DNA from: Andrena cerasifolii
Lineage: Eukaryota > Arthropoda > Insecta > Hymenoptera > Andrenidae
Length of the DNA stretch: 64,000 nucleotides
NCBI RefSeq assembly: GCF_050908995.1
Contig: NC_135124.1
Span: 3,348,001 to 3,412,000, forward strand
Direction of reading: 5' to 3'
Shown: positions 11,838-23,180 of the stretch, piece after piece
Numbering within the stretch: position 1 is the first letter of the stretch
Layout of the letters: every line of letters starts with the position of its first letter
Notes under the pieces: generated by a model
Seen by the model: the letters and a program-made list of their open reading frames with translations, nothing else
Told to the model about the DNA's origin: nothing
Databases searched by the model: none
Program-made: the position numbers and the translations under genes

Positions 11838-12124
11838 CAGGGCCGTTCCTGAGTTTTGTGCCGCTCCTGAGTTTTGTGCCGCTCAGGTGCAAAAACAATA
11901 TTGTCGCCCTTATTAATTCAATATTCCTTAATTAAGAATTTAATATGCAGTGTTTACTTTTATACCTATACATACCTAATTTTAAACAGTTATCATGGAA
12001 AAGAGTTTCGATTATTATTCTTATTAATCAAAATTTTACATACAATAAACGGCCTGCGGCCGCCCCTAGGTTTGGCCGCCTGGGTGCGGGGGCACATTCT
12101 GCACCCCCGCCACGAACGGCCCTG
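11838..12124. mobile_element. hAT-like MITE, 287 bp
   Basis: Ends CAGGGCCGTTC and GAACGGCCCTG are inverted. The exact 8-bp duplication TATAAACA flanks it (11830-11837, 12125-12132). Eight-bp duplications with CAGGG-type ends are diagnostic of hAT-like elements. Short open frames inside are not conserved domains. Confidence 0.8.
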
Positions 12125-12224
12125 TATAAACAAATCGAATTTTCATTAAAAAAATGTGACATTGATCGTAAATATTTTGAAACGTGCTACGCATACCCGA
12201 TGCGTAACAGATAGGATACATTAC

Positions 12225-12420
12225 TGTTATAAAATCGATTTATAACCGTTACGGAACCGACATAATATCGGTTCTGCAGAACCGTAACCGAAATCGATAT
12301 AGCCAGAAATTTTGGTTTCCTTATAACAGTTATTCAGAATTATCGGTTCTTCATAACTGTTTCAGTCAGAACCGATATATAACAGTTTGAAAGAAACAAT
12401 TATTCTCGGAACCGTTTCAA
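12225..12420. repeat. Degenerate AACCGATA/ATATCGGTT repeat patch
   Basis: Repeated blocks of AACCG, ATATCGGTT and AACAGTT in both orientations. It looks like a decayed short tandem/inverted repeat. Confidence 0.4.
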
Positions 12421-12560
12421 CCCCTGCCCTCGACCAAAGGAAAGTCAGGCTCGCCGAGGTGTTCGGGCTGTTCCCAGCCGATGTCGGTAAAGTCCCGAAC
12501 CATCAAAGGAATGGCTCACCCACATGGGGTAAACAATTGTAGTGGTGCATCCCTGTCCCT

Positions 12561-12646
12561 CACACCACCATGACTTGGTGTCGTCCTTGCCATTCGGGGT
12601 GTCAAGTGGTTTGAAGAAGCAAGACAAGTTGGTGATAAACGAAGGG
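12561..12646. repeat. Direct repeat, copy 1 (pair at 14511-14590)
   Basis: Contains GTGTCAAGTGGTTTG and AAGCAAGACAAGTTGGT, found again in the same orientation at 14511-14590. The two copies bracket the 12684-14196 transposon, so part of the flank is duplicated around it. Confidence 0.5.
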
Positions 12647-12683
12647 TGTCCCACAGACCTTCCCAAGCGTACCTACGCCTACG

Positions 12684-14196
12684 CACAGTGTGCGATTTTG
12701 GACAAAAATCGCTAGACAGCGCAAATTTTGACCGATTTCAATATATATTTTTTTTAAATACTCGTAAATGGGTCAGCAATAACGGAGGGGTGCAGTAAAT
12801 CCTGTATTTTTAGTGTAATCTATAAAAAATATTATTTAGCATAACGTGACATAAAAACGTAAACTTTGGAAATTGAGGATATTAAAAATGAATAATGATT
12901 TTTTTGTAAATTTAATATTAGCTATAAAATAAAAAATTTAATTCAAATTTACAAAATTTATGTTTTAAATGAACTGTAAGTGTAGCTGATTTAAATATAA
13001 TACTTTTAAATCATATTTTATTTTTATTAGTTTTGATTTTATTTCTAATATATATATATTTTTTTTTAATTTTTCTTAGGAATTGTAATTAAAATAGAAT
13101 TTGATGTGGCAACTAATTTTATAATAATTTGTTAATATGAATTATATGTGCCATGTTAGATGCACTGAAATGTTACATGCATTGTGGCTTATTTTATAAT
13201 AACATTTCTTCAGCATCAACCGTTAAGGGCTTAACTTTTTTATCTTCTTTCAGTCTGAGAGAGCTAATTAAGGGATCTGACGAGATCAAGAGATAATGTA
13301 AAATATCTTTGTTACTCATTTGCCTGTTGCACATTCTGCTATGTTTAGCTCGTGCTTTACGAAAAATTGTATTATTTCCTTCTTGTGGCTCTTCTGATAG
13401 CCAGCCAAACGGTAAATCAAATGATTTAATAATGTCGCTTCCATGAATAAGAACTTTATGAAGGGATGGTGGCATTTTATACCGTTCATACAATTCCACA
13501 CAAATATCTGCAGTATCGAAGCAATATGTTTTAAATTTACTACAATCGCTCATTCTACCACAAGTTAAAACTTGCAAAATATTATACAATCTTTGGATCA
13601 AATGTTCATCTAAACCAGTATATTTCGCAACGGCTTTGGCTTGGGCAAAAAAGGAACGAGCAACATTACCAGTGTTGGTTGTTCCAAAACCTTGCTTAAC
13701 AATATCTACGTGTAATGAAAGATTACATTTTAAAGAATTTTGTATACTTTGTTCCCTTAATTTCTTTAAATCTTTTTTTTTGGCTGTCCTTGCTGAACCT
13801 TCTTTGAAATCAAGATTATACGCTACGTGTAATAGATATTCCATGAAACGGATCCAACAGTGGAGTGTAGAAAGGCCGAATTTGTAGTATCTTCATTACT
13901 TCGAAGACTTTTCACATAACCCAGGTTATTTATAAATTTAGGTCCAACTCGACAAATATAACAGCAAGATGAAGCTTTTGCTGAGTTAGTATATTACACA
14001 CTTTGCCGTCTATCATTGTGCACATCATGTCATGTTATGCTAAATAATATTTTTTATAGATTAGACTAAAAAATACAGGATTTACTGCACCCCTCCGTTA
14101 TTGCTGAGCCCTTTACGAGTATTTTAAAAAAAAAATTATTGAATTCGGTTAAGATTTGCGCTGTCTAGCGATTTTTGTCAAAAGTCGCACACTGTG
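12684..14196. mobile_element. DNA transposon, ~175-bp TIRs, 1.5 kb, internally deleted
   Basis: The left TIR (12684-12860) and right TIR (14025-14196) match almost base for base and start CACAGTGTGCGA. They contain GGAGGGGTGCAGTAAATCC. A 5-bp direct repeat CTACG flanks the element (12679-12683, 14197-14201). The minus strand carries a protein remnant (13194-13889). High TIR identity suggests fairly recent activity. I cannot assign the superfamily from the termini alone. Confidence 0.85.
13194..13889 (-). pseudogene. C-terminal part of a transposase-like protein
   Basis: The open frame runs from about 13889 down to 13194 (216 codons from the first Met at 13844). Upstream in-frame stops show that the N-terminal part is missing. 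Recognisable segments are GLSTLHCWIRFM near the start, VDIVKQGFGTTNTGNVARSF in the middle, then SLHKVLIHG, LSEEPQEGNN, a basic RKARAKHSR stretch and SSDPLISSLR near the end. I recall this order from a widespread family of uncharacterised insect proteins that look transposon-derived; I have no database support for that here. It sits inside 12684-14196, in keeping with a decayed transposase. The catalytic residues would lie largely in the missing part. Confidence 0.6.
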
Positions 14197-14861
14197 CTAC
14201 GGTTCTAAATGTCCACGGGACTCTCAGAATAGTTTCACCGTTCGGACGAGCGCTCCATGTCCGCAGATCAAGCACCCGCTGCGTATATCTGCATGTATTA
14301 CATTTATAAAAGAAAACAGACAGCAACAGACCTTTGGTCTGCACTACCCTAAACACTGTCCGTCCTTCAATCTTTATCTGTACCGAGCCACGAGACTCTA
14401 TCTAAACTGGCGAAAATCGCTAGAAATATACGTTCCACACGTAGGAACGCGGCATTAGGGAGTCTCAAGTGGCGTTCGGTTCGCCGTTCGGTTCAGATCT
14501 GGACGCGGCCTTACACCACCGTGAGTTGTGGTGTTTGCCGGTGGAGGTGTCAAGTAGTTAGAAGAAGCAAGACAAGTTGGTCATAAACGTAGTGCCCCAG
14601 ATGTAAGGGGCAGGGGCGGGTGTCCCCTGCTAAGACGTCGTCAGGACAATAATTAACAGCTCGCCATTCTGTAGAGTGTAGACTGTTTGCACTGTCCGCA
14701 CACAGTCTGTAGACAGTGTAGACCAATACGGCTTGTCCTTTGTCTTCCGTTGAAATGGCAAATGAGGGGCAATGTCTGCGGACAGCCGTGTAAAGCGTGC
14801 AACACAGTTGTCCGATCAACAGGTGGTCGAATAAAAAAGTTTTGTCAGCGTTGCAGCCAGT

Positions 14862-15750
14862 CTAAAGCCTCGTTCAGATTAGTCAAGTTACTTGACTTCT
14901 CGTCGCTTGAATTCAATTTGACGTCATTTTAGATATCTACTTGCTTCAAGTATTCTTGAAAGTAACTTGAAGGCACCTGACACTACTGAACCCAAACTTG
15001 AAGTCAGTATAAGTGCTTGAATTCAAGCGACTTGAAGTCAGTATAAGTGCTTGAATTCAAGCGACTTGAAGTCAGTATAAGTGCTTGAATTCAAGCCACT
15101 TGAAGTCAGTATAAGTGCTTGAATTCAAGCGACTTGAAGTCAGTATAAGTGCTTGAATTCGAGCGACTTGAAGTCAGTATAAGTGTTTGAATTCGAGCGA
15201 CTTGAAGTCAGTATAAGTGCTTGAATTCGAGCGACTTGAAGTCAGTATAAGTGCTTGAATTCAAGCGACTTGAAGTCAGTATAAGTGCTTGTTTTCAAGC
15301 GACTTGAAGTCAGTATAAGTGCTTGAATTCAAGCGACTTGAAGTCAGTATAAGTGCTTGAATTCAAGCGACTTGAAGTCATTATAAGTGCTTGAATTCAA
15401 GCGACTTGAAGTCAGTATAAGTGCTTGAATTCAAGCGACTTGAAGTCAGTATAAGTGCTTGAATTCAAGCGACTTGAAGTCAGTATAAGTGCTTGAATTC
15501 AAGCGACTTGAAGTCATTATAAGTGCTTGAATTCAAGCGACTTGAAGTCAGTATAAGTGCTTGAATTCAAGCGACTTGAAGTCAGTATAAGTGCTTGAAT
15601 TCAAGCGACTTGAAGTCAGTATAAGTGCTTGAATTCAAGCGACTTGAAGTCAGTATAAGTGCTTGAATTCAAGCGACTTGAAGTCAGTATAAGTGCTTGA
15701 ATTCAAGCGACTTGAAGTCAAGTAACTTGAATAATGTGATCGAGACTTTA
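14862..15750. mobile_element. TIR element filled by a 34-bp minisatellite
   Basis: The left end TAAAGCCTCGTTCAGATTAG continues into CAAGTTACTTGACTTC. The right end is its complement (near 15700-15750) over more than 50 bp with a few mismatches. Nearly the whole interior is tandem repeat, and the repeat sequence itself derives from the inner TIR (GTCGCTTGAATTCAA). The outermost bases resemble those of the TTAA-type elements elsewhere in the window. No clear target duplication remains. Confidence 0.7.
14996..15722 (+). repeat. 34-bp minisatellite, ~21 copies
   Basis: The unit begins CTTGAAGTCAGTATAAGTGC and ends TTGAATTCAAGCGA. About 21 nearly identical copies run without spacers. Each includes the 12-bp palindrome CTTGAATTCAAG. 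Variants (GAATTCGAGC, GTTTTCAAGC, GTCATTATAA) affect single or small groups of units. No open frame or CRISPR-like spacer is present. Confidence 0.95.
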
Positions 15751-15752
15751 CA

Positions 15753-16680
15753 GAAGCAGGAAATTTGCACGCAACTTAGTATTTTTCCTTTCTATTTTCG
15801 AAACACCTTTTTGTAAGAAAATTTTCAAATTCATTTTCTGACATTCTTACGAAGTTCCTAAACCCAGAGCTGTGTTCTAAACATATTGTTATATAATAAC
15901 CTTCAATTAAGGGTTTACGTATCTAGAAATGTTTAACATTTTTCTGATCTTTCCTATTCCGTAGATTCAAAAGATATATCCTGTGTTAGATTCCGTAGCA
16001 GGGAGTCGAGTACAACACGTTAATTACTTTTTTTTTTAAATGTGTTTATTTTGCCATAAAGAATACGTAACAGTTTTTTTTTATAAATGCTTACTAGGTA
16101 TAAACACAGCCGAATTGGCACCTCGTTTCAATAACAATATATTCTAGGTATCAGTCTCTAACGAGCGCTCGTACTTAACCAAAATATAGGTACTTAATTT
16201 TTAATACATGTTAAATTGCAATTACTTTGCTTTCCCTATCTTTTCAGCGATAGAGCAGTTGTACTGTGTTTTCCCTGGAGAAATCGGCTCTAAACCAGGC
16301 AGGTCACTTTGACGTTAATTACTTTTAAGTCAACAAAAAGGTTTTTATTTTTAAAATCCTAACTGGCGGGTTTGACAGAGGTTCCGCTCTTAGATGCTAG
16401 AATGGTCTGCCCTCAGGATTTTGGGACTGGGTTATATATACAGGAGTTGTGGAAGAAGGGATAAGGACGACGCGGAAAGAACTATGGAAAGCGCAAGGGT
16501 TGATAATGGTGACTAAATTCGTTATCGCTGTACGGAGCATTTTGCGAGGGTGACTAGTCGCGATGCACTGGCGTGTATTTAGGATGTTTGTGGTGTATAT
16601 CTAGCTGGCATCCAACACCTGCTCAAACACAGCGGCAACCTGGCACAACGCATGGTTGGAAGCACTAAAATATCAATATA
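15753..16680. other. Spacer, no gene seen
   Basis: No domain or RNA gene recognised. Confidence 0.45.
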
Positions 16681-16880
16681 CAGGGTGTCCGCGGGAAAAC
16701 TGGACAGCTGGATATCTCCTAAAGTACTGGAGATAAAAAAATTAAAAATATATGTCATTGAATGGTTCGAGGGGGCCCATTTATTAGCGCGAACGAATTT
16801 TGTTTTCGATTATTATTTTAAAAGATACGATGGTCAAGTTCGGTTCTTCAAATGGATCTATTTTTTTTGAAGACCTGAGT
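16681..16880 (+). repeat. End of a TA/CAGGGTGTCC-type interspersed repeat
   Basis: Starts CAGGGTGTCCGCGGG directly after TATA. The same terminal motif, reversed, closes sequences at 34495, 36302 and 43720. Only one end is recognisable here, so the right limit is approximate. Confidence 0.45.
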
Positions 16881-18547
16881 TGATAGTGCGTTCCAAGACA
16901 AATTCAATAAGCTTTAATGTATACACTTTATTTCCACTGGTTTTTAAGATATTGCGCTTGCAAAATTACTGATTTTCACTGGAAGAAAACCCTCTGGAAT
17001 AGCAAGGACCGGGGTCGGTCTTACTGGCGCCACGGGTGGCATTGCCTGTTGAAACTGATGCCTACCTGCCAAAGGTCTGCGTTAGGAATGGCATGCCCAA
17101 AGGCTGGACAATCCTTTTCCGTCAGAAATGCTACTTACTAATGTTAATGCTTCAAAACGTCATAACATTTACTCAATTTCCTCATTCAGACTCAATTTTC
17201 AACTTCAATAGTCTTTTATTAAGTAAATAATAAGAAGGATCCACATAAAAAAAATTTCTGCAAGTTTCAAGATGCCTCCTTATATCCGAAAAGAGTTTTT
17301 TTTTAAATTCATATTACACGAGAATCCCCCCCTTAATACTGCCACGATTAACATTGCACGTACCAGCTGCATGTAAATGGAAGTTATAACCTTTGAAGTT
17401 TTAAGTTGAAAAATTCTACGCGCTTAAGAGGTAAACACACCTAAACACTTCGAAGGAACTAATATTTACCTTATTACAAATAAAATAAGCAAATGTTTAA
17501 AATATGAGGTCTTAAAATCATGCTCCCAAAATACTACGTTGAAACTTACATAATTAATAAACTAATATAAATTTGAAATAATTCAACTTCCATGGATATC
17601 AGCCCCCCCCCGCCTCCCCCGGTTAGTTTTTAAATTCGGCAAGATTTCAAATACATACGTATAATGCATTATGTTCTTTGAACCATCCCTCATTTACTAC
17701 TGAATACACAATTTATTGGAACGTGTGCTATCAGGAATCGCCGATAAAAATAAAATGGAATCTAAGTGTTTTATCGACAATCATGTTCGGTTGATTAAAT
17801 CTTTACAGATTACAGATTCACGGGTTGCTTGAAACCACGTGTATCAAGTTGGTGGATAATAAAAAGTTTGAATTTTTATCAATGAATGACGAATGACTCA
17901 TCCCATTTGTAGACCTTGTCACTCTCGATTGCAGATCACTGCCCGCAGCTGGCACGTCTGATTATTTATCATCGATCTTAATTTAGGATAGTAGTAGCTA
18001 CATATATATATTCCTGTGTTGAACATCTGAATATTTCTCTTGGATTTGAAGGAGCAAAAAATGTGTAGAACATAACACACTACGATTTAGATTGTTTTAA
18101 AGGACAAATTTTATGAATGTAACACTTTTTCCAAATTAAAGTATTAAGACTTTTGGGATTTAAAAGTTACTTTTTTCCTTTGTATGTATATTGCAGCTGA
18201 CTCCAATGCAGGTTCAATGAAGAAATGAGAAGAACGTTAGAAATTGTTTTATTAGCACAAGGCAAGTAATCAGCACACTTTGTGTGACGTCGTGATAAGT
18301 ACCACGTGAGTTTGTATACATATCAGTGTACATTCGTATGATTCACCGTCCGACGAGATAGCTGTAAGAATTATAACAAGCTCTCAGCGTAAGAGCGCCA
18401 TATATGACGTAATATCAGGGTGTGGATATGAAGATACGAGTCGATTCTGATAATCGAGACCAGATATGATAGAACGTGATGTTCTACACGAATGGAATAT
18501 ATTGGAGATAAAAGGAGACAATTAAAATCGACTAACAAAAAATTAAA
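16881..18547. other. AT-rich spacer, no gene seen
   Basis: A C-run at 17606-17621 and short shadow frames only. Confidence 0.4.
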
Positions 18548-18721
18548 AATGCACTAAAAAGTAAAAAATAATTTAATCCCTTATTTAATCTACGACTCTC
18601 ATATTTGTTAAGTCGGCGCCAGATTTACACAGTGCAAATAATGTGGCGCCGACTTAAAATATATGAGAGTCGTAGATTAAATAAGGGATTAAATTATTTT
18701 TTACTTTTTAGTACATTTTTA
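18548..18721. repeat. Palindromic repeat (GGCGCCGACTTA centre)
   Basis: GCACTAAAAAGTAAAAAAT at the left pairs with its complement at the right. The arms include TTAATCTACGACTCTCATA and reach TAAGTCGGCGCCA. A third arm copy lies at 19010-19080, and a divergent copy with GGCGCCGACTTA lies at 61204-61300. Confidence 0.7.
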
Positions 18722-18776
18722 TTTTTTTGAAATAGGTTTTAATTTTTTTTTAATTACTTTATTTTTTATGCTTTTA

Positions 18777-18780
<4 letters not shown>

Positions 18781-18835
<55 letters not shown>

Positions 18836-18960
18836 ATTTATTTTTTTGAAGTCTGGAAAGAAAAAAATAAAAATAAATAGTTTTATATATATATGTATAT
18901 ATTTATATATATATTTATTTTTTTGAAGTCTGGAAAGAAAAAAATAAAAATAAAAACACA
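18781..18960. repeat. (TA)n microsatellite and duplicated AT-rich block
   Basis: An uninterrupted TA run of about 46 bp is followed by two copies of TTTTTTTGAAGTCTGGAAAG with AT microsatellite between them (18840 and 18910). Low complexity, non-coding. Confidence 0.85.
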
Positions 18961-18979
18961 AAAAATAAAGAAATTAAAA

Positions 18980-19372
18980 AAAAATTAAAACGGACTTCAA
19001 AAAAATGAAAATGCACTAAAAAGTAAAAAATAATTTAATCCCTTATTTAATCTACGACTCTCATATTTTTTAAGTCGGGGTAATAAAAAAAGGTTATATA
19101 TATATATATTAATACAACATGCTTAGGAGATATGCGTGTACGTACATAAAATAATAATAATTAGGTGACAATAGTCTTCATTATTAACCAGAACTGGCAA
19201 AATATTGGGCCAATATTGGTGCAGTGTAGAATGGGACCACCGCCCTCTTTCGTGTAAAAAAAAGGTTATCAAAATCGGTTCATATGCTGAGGAGTTATGC
19301 GGGGACAAACATATAAAAAAAAATACATACGGGTCGAATCTATAACCTCCTACTGTGTGAAGTCGGTTAAAA
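18980..19372. repeat. Interspersed repeat with GTCGGTTAAAA-type end
   Basis: Ends GTGAAGTCGGTTAAAAA and contains the phrase ATCAAAATCGGTTCATATG. Similar wording (GAACCGATTTTGGTGAAAC, ACCGACTTAAAAAA) occurs at 60352-60545. Probably an old non-coding interspersed element. Confidence 0.5.
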
Positions 19373-19835
19373 AATGTGATGTGTCACCAATGATAGTGTA
19401 ATCAAATGAATTAATAGAAATTGAAGTGGACCATACAGAGTGGTATCAATTAGGAAAAGATAACACAAAGTTACAAAGTTACTCTGCAACTCTGTAAAAG
19501 TAATCACTTTCACTTAAATCTGCACCAGATCCCGCTGTCAGTTTATTAAACCTTTAAAAATACTAAATCTCTTACAGATTTCTGCAACACTACTAAAAGA
19601 ATAAACGCAGAAAATAACGTTTAAAATGCTATATTTCCACGAGAAAGCAATGATGCGTCGTCATCGACGGTACATTCACGAAGGCCTCCCGGTGTTACTG
19701 TCGCCAAAAGTCAAAACCTCCCTCGTTCAGGCCGCAACGCAATCCCCAGAAAGGCCTGGTTCATAACACCCCCAAGTGTCGTTCGCTTTCTCCTTCCAAG
19801 GCCCACGTTGACGACAGCTAAATGACCGTTTGGGA

Positions 19836-20126
19836 CAGGGATTGTAACCCGCTCGGAGCCGGTTACTAGTAACATAAGACAGTCTAGTCCAGACAGCCAC
19901 TTAAGAGGATACATACTCTGGTCATCTGGCCGAAAGATTGAGCAGGGCACAAGTAGATGAATATTATGTAAAGAGTTTTGCACGATTATATTTGTTATTC
20001 ATTGAGTAAAAAAATCATAAAGATTGCTCATTTTTCCGGCCGCATGACCAGAGTACGTTAAGTGGCTGTCTGAACCAGACTGTCTTATGTTACTAGTAAC
20101 CCGCTCCGGGCGGGTTACAATCCCTG
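19836..20126. mobile_element. hAT-like MITE, 291 bp
   Basis: Ends CAGGGATTGTAACCCGC and GCGGGTTACAATCCCTG are inverted. The arms extend about 100 bp (ACTAGTAACATAAGACAG). An exact 8-bp duplication GTTTGGGA flanks it (19828-19835, 20127-20134). Confidence 0.85.
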
Positions 20127-20134
20127 GTTTGGGA

Positions 20135-21477
20135 GCACAATTGAAAACGGTCAACGTCTCATATTCCTTACATTTCCAAGACTGTAATTTCAAATATATT
20201 ACAGTGTTGTCATTTATGCAGTGCGGGGCAATAAGAATATTTCTTTAAGAAATTCATAATTTATATTTAATTCTACATTAACACAATCCGTATGAACGTT
20301 ATTAAAAATTAAATGTTCTCTTTGGCTTGAAGTAATCCCAATATTCGGAGAATTCTCACAACTGGACTTGCTCGTGGAAAAACTGATGAAATTGGTTACT
20401 CTTCACAAAGGAGCGTTACAGTCATTGTTATTAATTGTTAGTTTCACGCTAATTTTCATCAGATTTACGGTATTAAGGGATTTTTTCTGGATTTCAGTAA
20501 CGCCAAGTACTGAAGGATTTTGAACTTCACTTTAATTTTTATTAATCAGCTGCGTCATAGGAATTTCTATTTTAACTCTTGAAATTGTAAAATTTCTTTT
20601 GCTTCATAAGTCAGTAGAACTCATTGCTCCTAAGAAATAATAATACCCAAACGAATGGAGTTTATAAGAAGTCTCTTAGGTAGACTGTCGCCAGTCGATT
20701 GTTTCACGACCCTTCAATAAAGCAGACGTTGTAAGTTCTCACCAATACGTGCTGCCACAAGAAAAAGTGATTCGGCCATGAACTATAAATTCCCAACAAT
20801 AAATTCTGATTAAAGGCTGTATCCGTTAGAATTGGAGGACGTTGCTGACTAGAAACACTATTCAGTTGATGATGGAATCGCGCAGATTTTTTTATACATA
20901 TAGATCGAAAGTATATGTCACAACGGTCACAAAAATGTAAATTACAGATGCTCCCAAAAGATGGTCTGACCTTGAAAAACCAACAAAGGTGGAACAGGGG
21001 AAATTTGAAATAATATATTATTCGCCTTCCTTTTTTTTTATTACTATGACGCATACAGGTAATATTCCTTTCTGTATGCTTAGGGTAGACCGGGGTGGTA
21101 GTAACACTTTGACTTTGGAATACGATTACGCAGGAACTGTTACATTTATAACAAAAACTCTTGTACGGAAATGTTACTTACTTATTTGGCATCATTGAGT
21201 CGCAACAGTTTCGCTATATGGCAAGTAATATCGAAGGCCCTGACCCCGGGGCGGTTGTAACACTGCACCGAGTCGATAGTAGCACGAATTTAACTTTACC
21301 AAATTAAAATATTTATATAAATATTGATATAAATTATAAGAATAAATGAAAAAAGTCAAATCTATAACCAATTATGCGGTATCGCAATTGTGGCAGAAAT
21401 AAACAACGTTTTGGCTGGTGCATTCTTCTCTGCTCAATCCTTACATTCAATATATTGCACCCATTTTTCATTTAACC
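20135..21477. other. No confident gene; faint THAP-like string on the minus strand
   Basis: On the minus strand an open frame at 20704-21054 contains SFGSICNLHF, which resembles the Cys-x-x-His step of a THAP zinc finger. The first Cys pair and the rest of the fold are not convincing. I treat it as an unproven transposon relic. Confidence 0.2.
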
Positions 21478-21525
21478 CAGACCTAACCCAGACCTAAAAA
21501 TGATTATATGATTATGTGATTATTT

Positions 21526-23180
21526 AGGAGAAAAAGAAACCTGCAGACATGAATATTTTTCCAAAAATTTTTTACAGTTGTGTTTGGTTAATCAAAAGAC
21601 AACTCTCCTACAACCAGGCCAACTGAAAATTCAAATTTAAATTTTCACCTATATAGTATGATTATATAATCATTTTTAGGAGAAAAAGAAACCTCCAGAC
21701 ATGAATATTTTTCCAAATTTTTTTTATAGTTGTGTTTGGTTAATCAAAAGACAACTGTCATACACCCAGGCCAACTGAAAATTCAAATTTAAAATTTCGC
21801 CTATATAGTATGGTTATATAATCATTTTTAGGAGAAAAAGAAACCTCCAGACATGAATATTTTTCCAAATTTTTTTTATAGTTGTGTTTGGTTAATCAAA
21901 AGACAACTGTCATACACCCAGGCCAACTGAAAATTCAAATTTAAAATTTCGCCTATATAGTATGATTATATAATCATTTTTAGGAGAAAAAGGAACCTGC
22001 AGACATGAATATTTTTCCCAAAATTTTTTACAGTTGTGTTTGGTTAATCAAAAAACAACTATCCCGCACCCAGGCAAACTGAAAATTCAAATTTAAATTT
22101 TCACCTATATAGTATGATTATATAATCATTTTTAGGAGAAAAAGAAACCTCCAGACATGAATATTTTTCCAAATTTTTTTTATAGTTGTGTTTGGTTAAT
22201 CAAAAGACAACTGTCATACACCCAGGCCAACTGAAAATTCAAATTTAAAATTTCGCCTATATAGTATGGTTATATAATCATTTTTAGGAGAAAAAGAAAC
22301 CTCCAGACATGAATATTTTTCCAAATTTTTTTTATAGTTGTGTTTGGTTAATCAAAAGACAACTGTCATACACCCAGGCCAACTGAAAATTCAAATTTAA
22401 AATTTCGCCTATATAGTATGGTTATATAATCATTTTTAGGAGAAAAAGAAACCTCCAGACATGAATATTTTTCCAAATTTTTTTTATAGTTGTGTTTGGT
22501 TAATCAAAAGACAACTGTCCTACACCCAGGCCAACTGAAAATTCAAATTTAAAATTTCGCCTATATAGTATGGTTATATAATCATTTTTAGGAGAAAAAG
22601 AAACCTCCAGACATGAATATTTTTCCAATTTTTTTTTATAGTTGTGTTTGGTTAATCAAAAGACAACTGTCCTACACCCAGGCCAACTGAAAATTAAAAT
22701 TTAAATTTTCGCCTATATAGTATGGTTATATAATCATTTTTAGGAGAAAAAGAAACCTGCAGACATGAATATTTTTCCAAATTTTGTTTATAGTTGTGTT
22801 TGGTTAATCAAAAGACAACTGTCCTACACCCAGGCCAACTGAAAATTAAAATTTAAATTTTCGCCTATATAGTATGATTATATAATCGTTTTTAGGAGAA
22901 AAAGAAACCTGCAGACATGAATATTTTTCCAAATTTTTTTTATAGTTGTGTTTGGTTAATCAAAAGACAACTGTCATACACCCATGCCAACTAAAAATTC
23001 AAATTAAAATTTTCGCCTATACAGTATGATTATATAATCGTTTTTAGGAGAAAAAGGAACCTGCAGACATGAATATTTTCAACAAAAAAAAATTTACAGT
23101 TGTGTTTGGTTAATCAAAAGACAACTATCCTACACCCAGGCCAACTGAAAATTCAAATTTAAATTTTCGCCTATACAGTA
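21526..23180 (+). repeat. 152-bp satellite array, 11 copies
   Basis: The marker AGGAGAAAAAGAAACCT recurs at 21526, 21678, 21830, 21982, 22134, 22286, 22438, 22590, 22742, 22894 and 23046, exactly 152 bp apart each time. Each monomer also holds GACATGAATATTTTTCC, GTTTGGTTAATCAAAA and ACACCCAGGCCAACTG. Inner monomers are nearly identical and edge monomers more diverged. AT-rich and non-coding. Confidence 0.95.

Noticed and set aside
14996..15722. Regular 34-bp array considered as a CRISPR array
   Set aside because: Units are directly adjacent without unique spacers, no cas genes are present and the context is a eukaryotic transposon.
20704..21054. THAP zinc finger gene
   Set aside because: Only one short C-H motif resembles the domain; the remaining conserved residues are not visible. 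Kept only as a low-confidence note.
21526..23180. 152-bp array considered as tandem small RNA genes
   Set aside because: No conserved promoter boxes or stable common fold is evident, and monomers are AT-rich and drift like a satellite.
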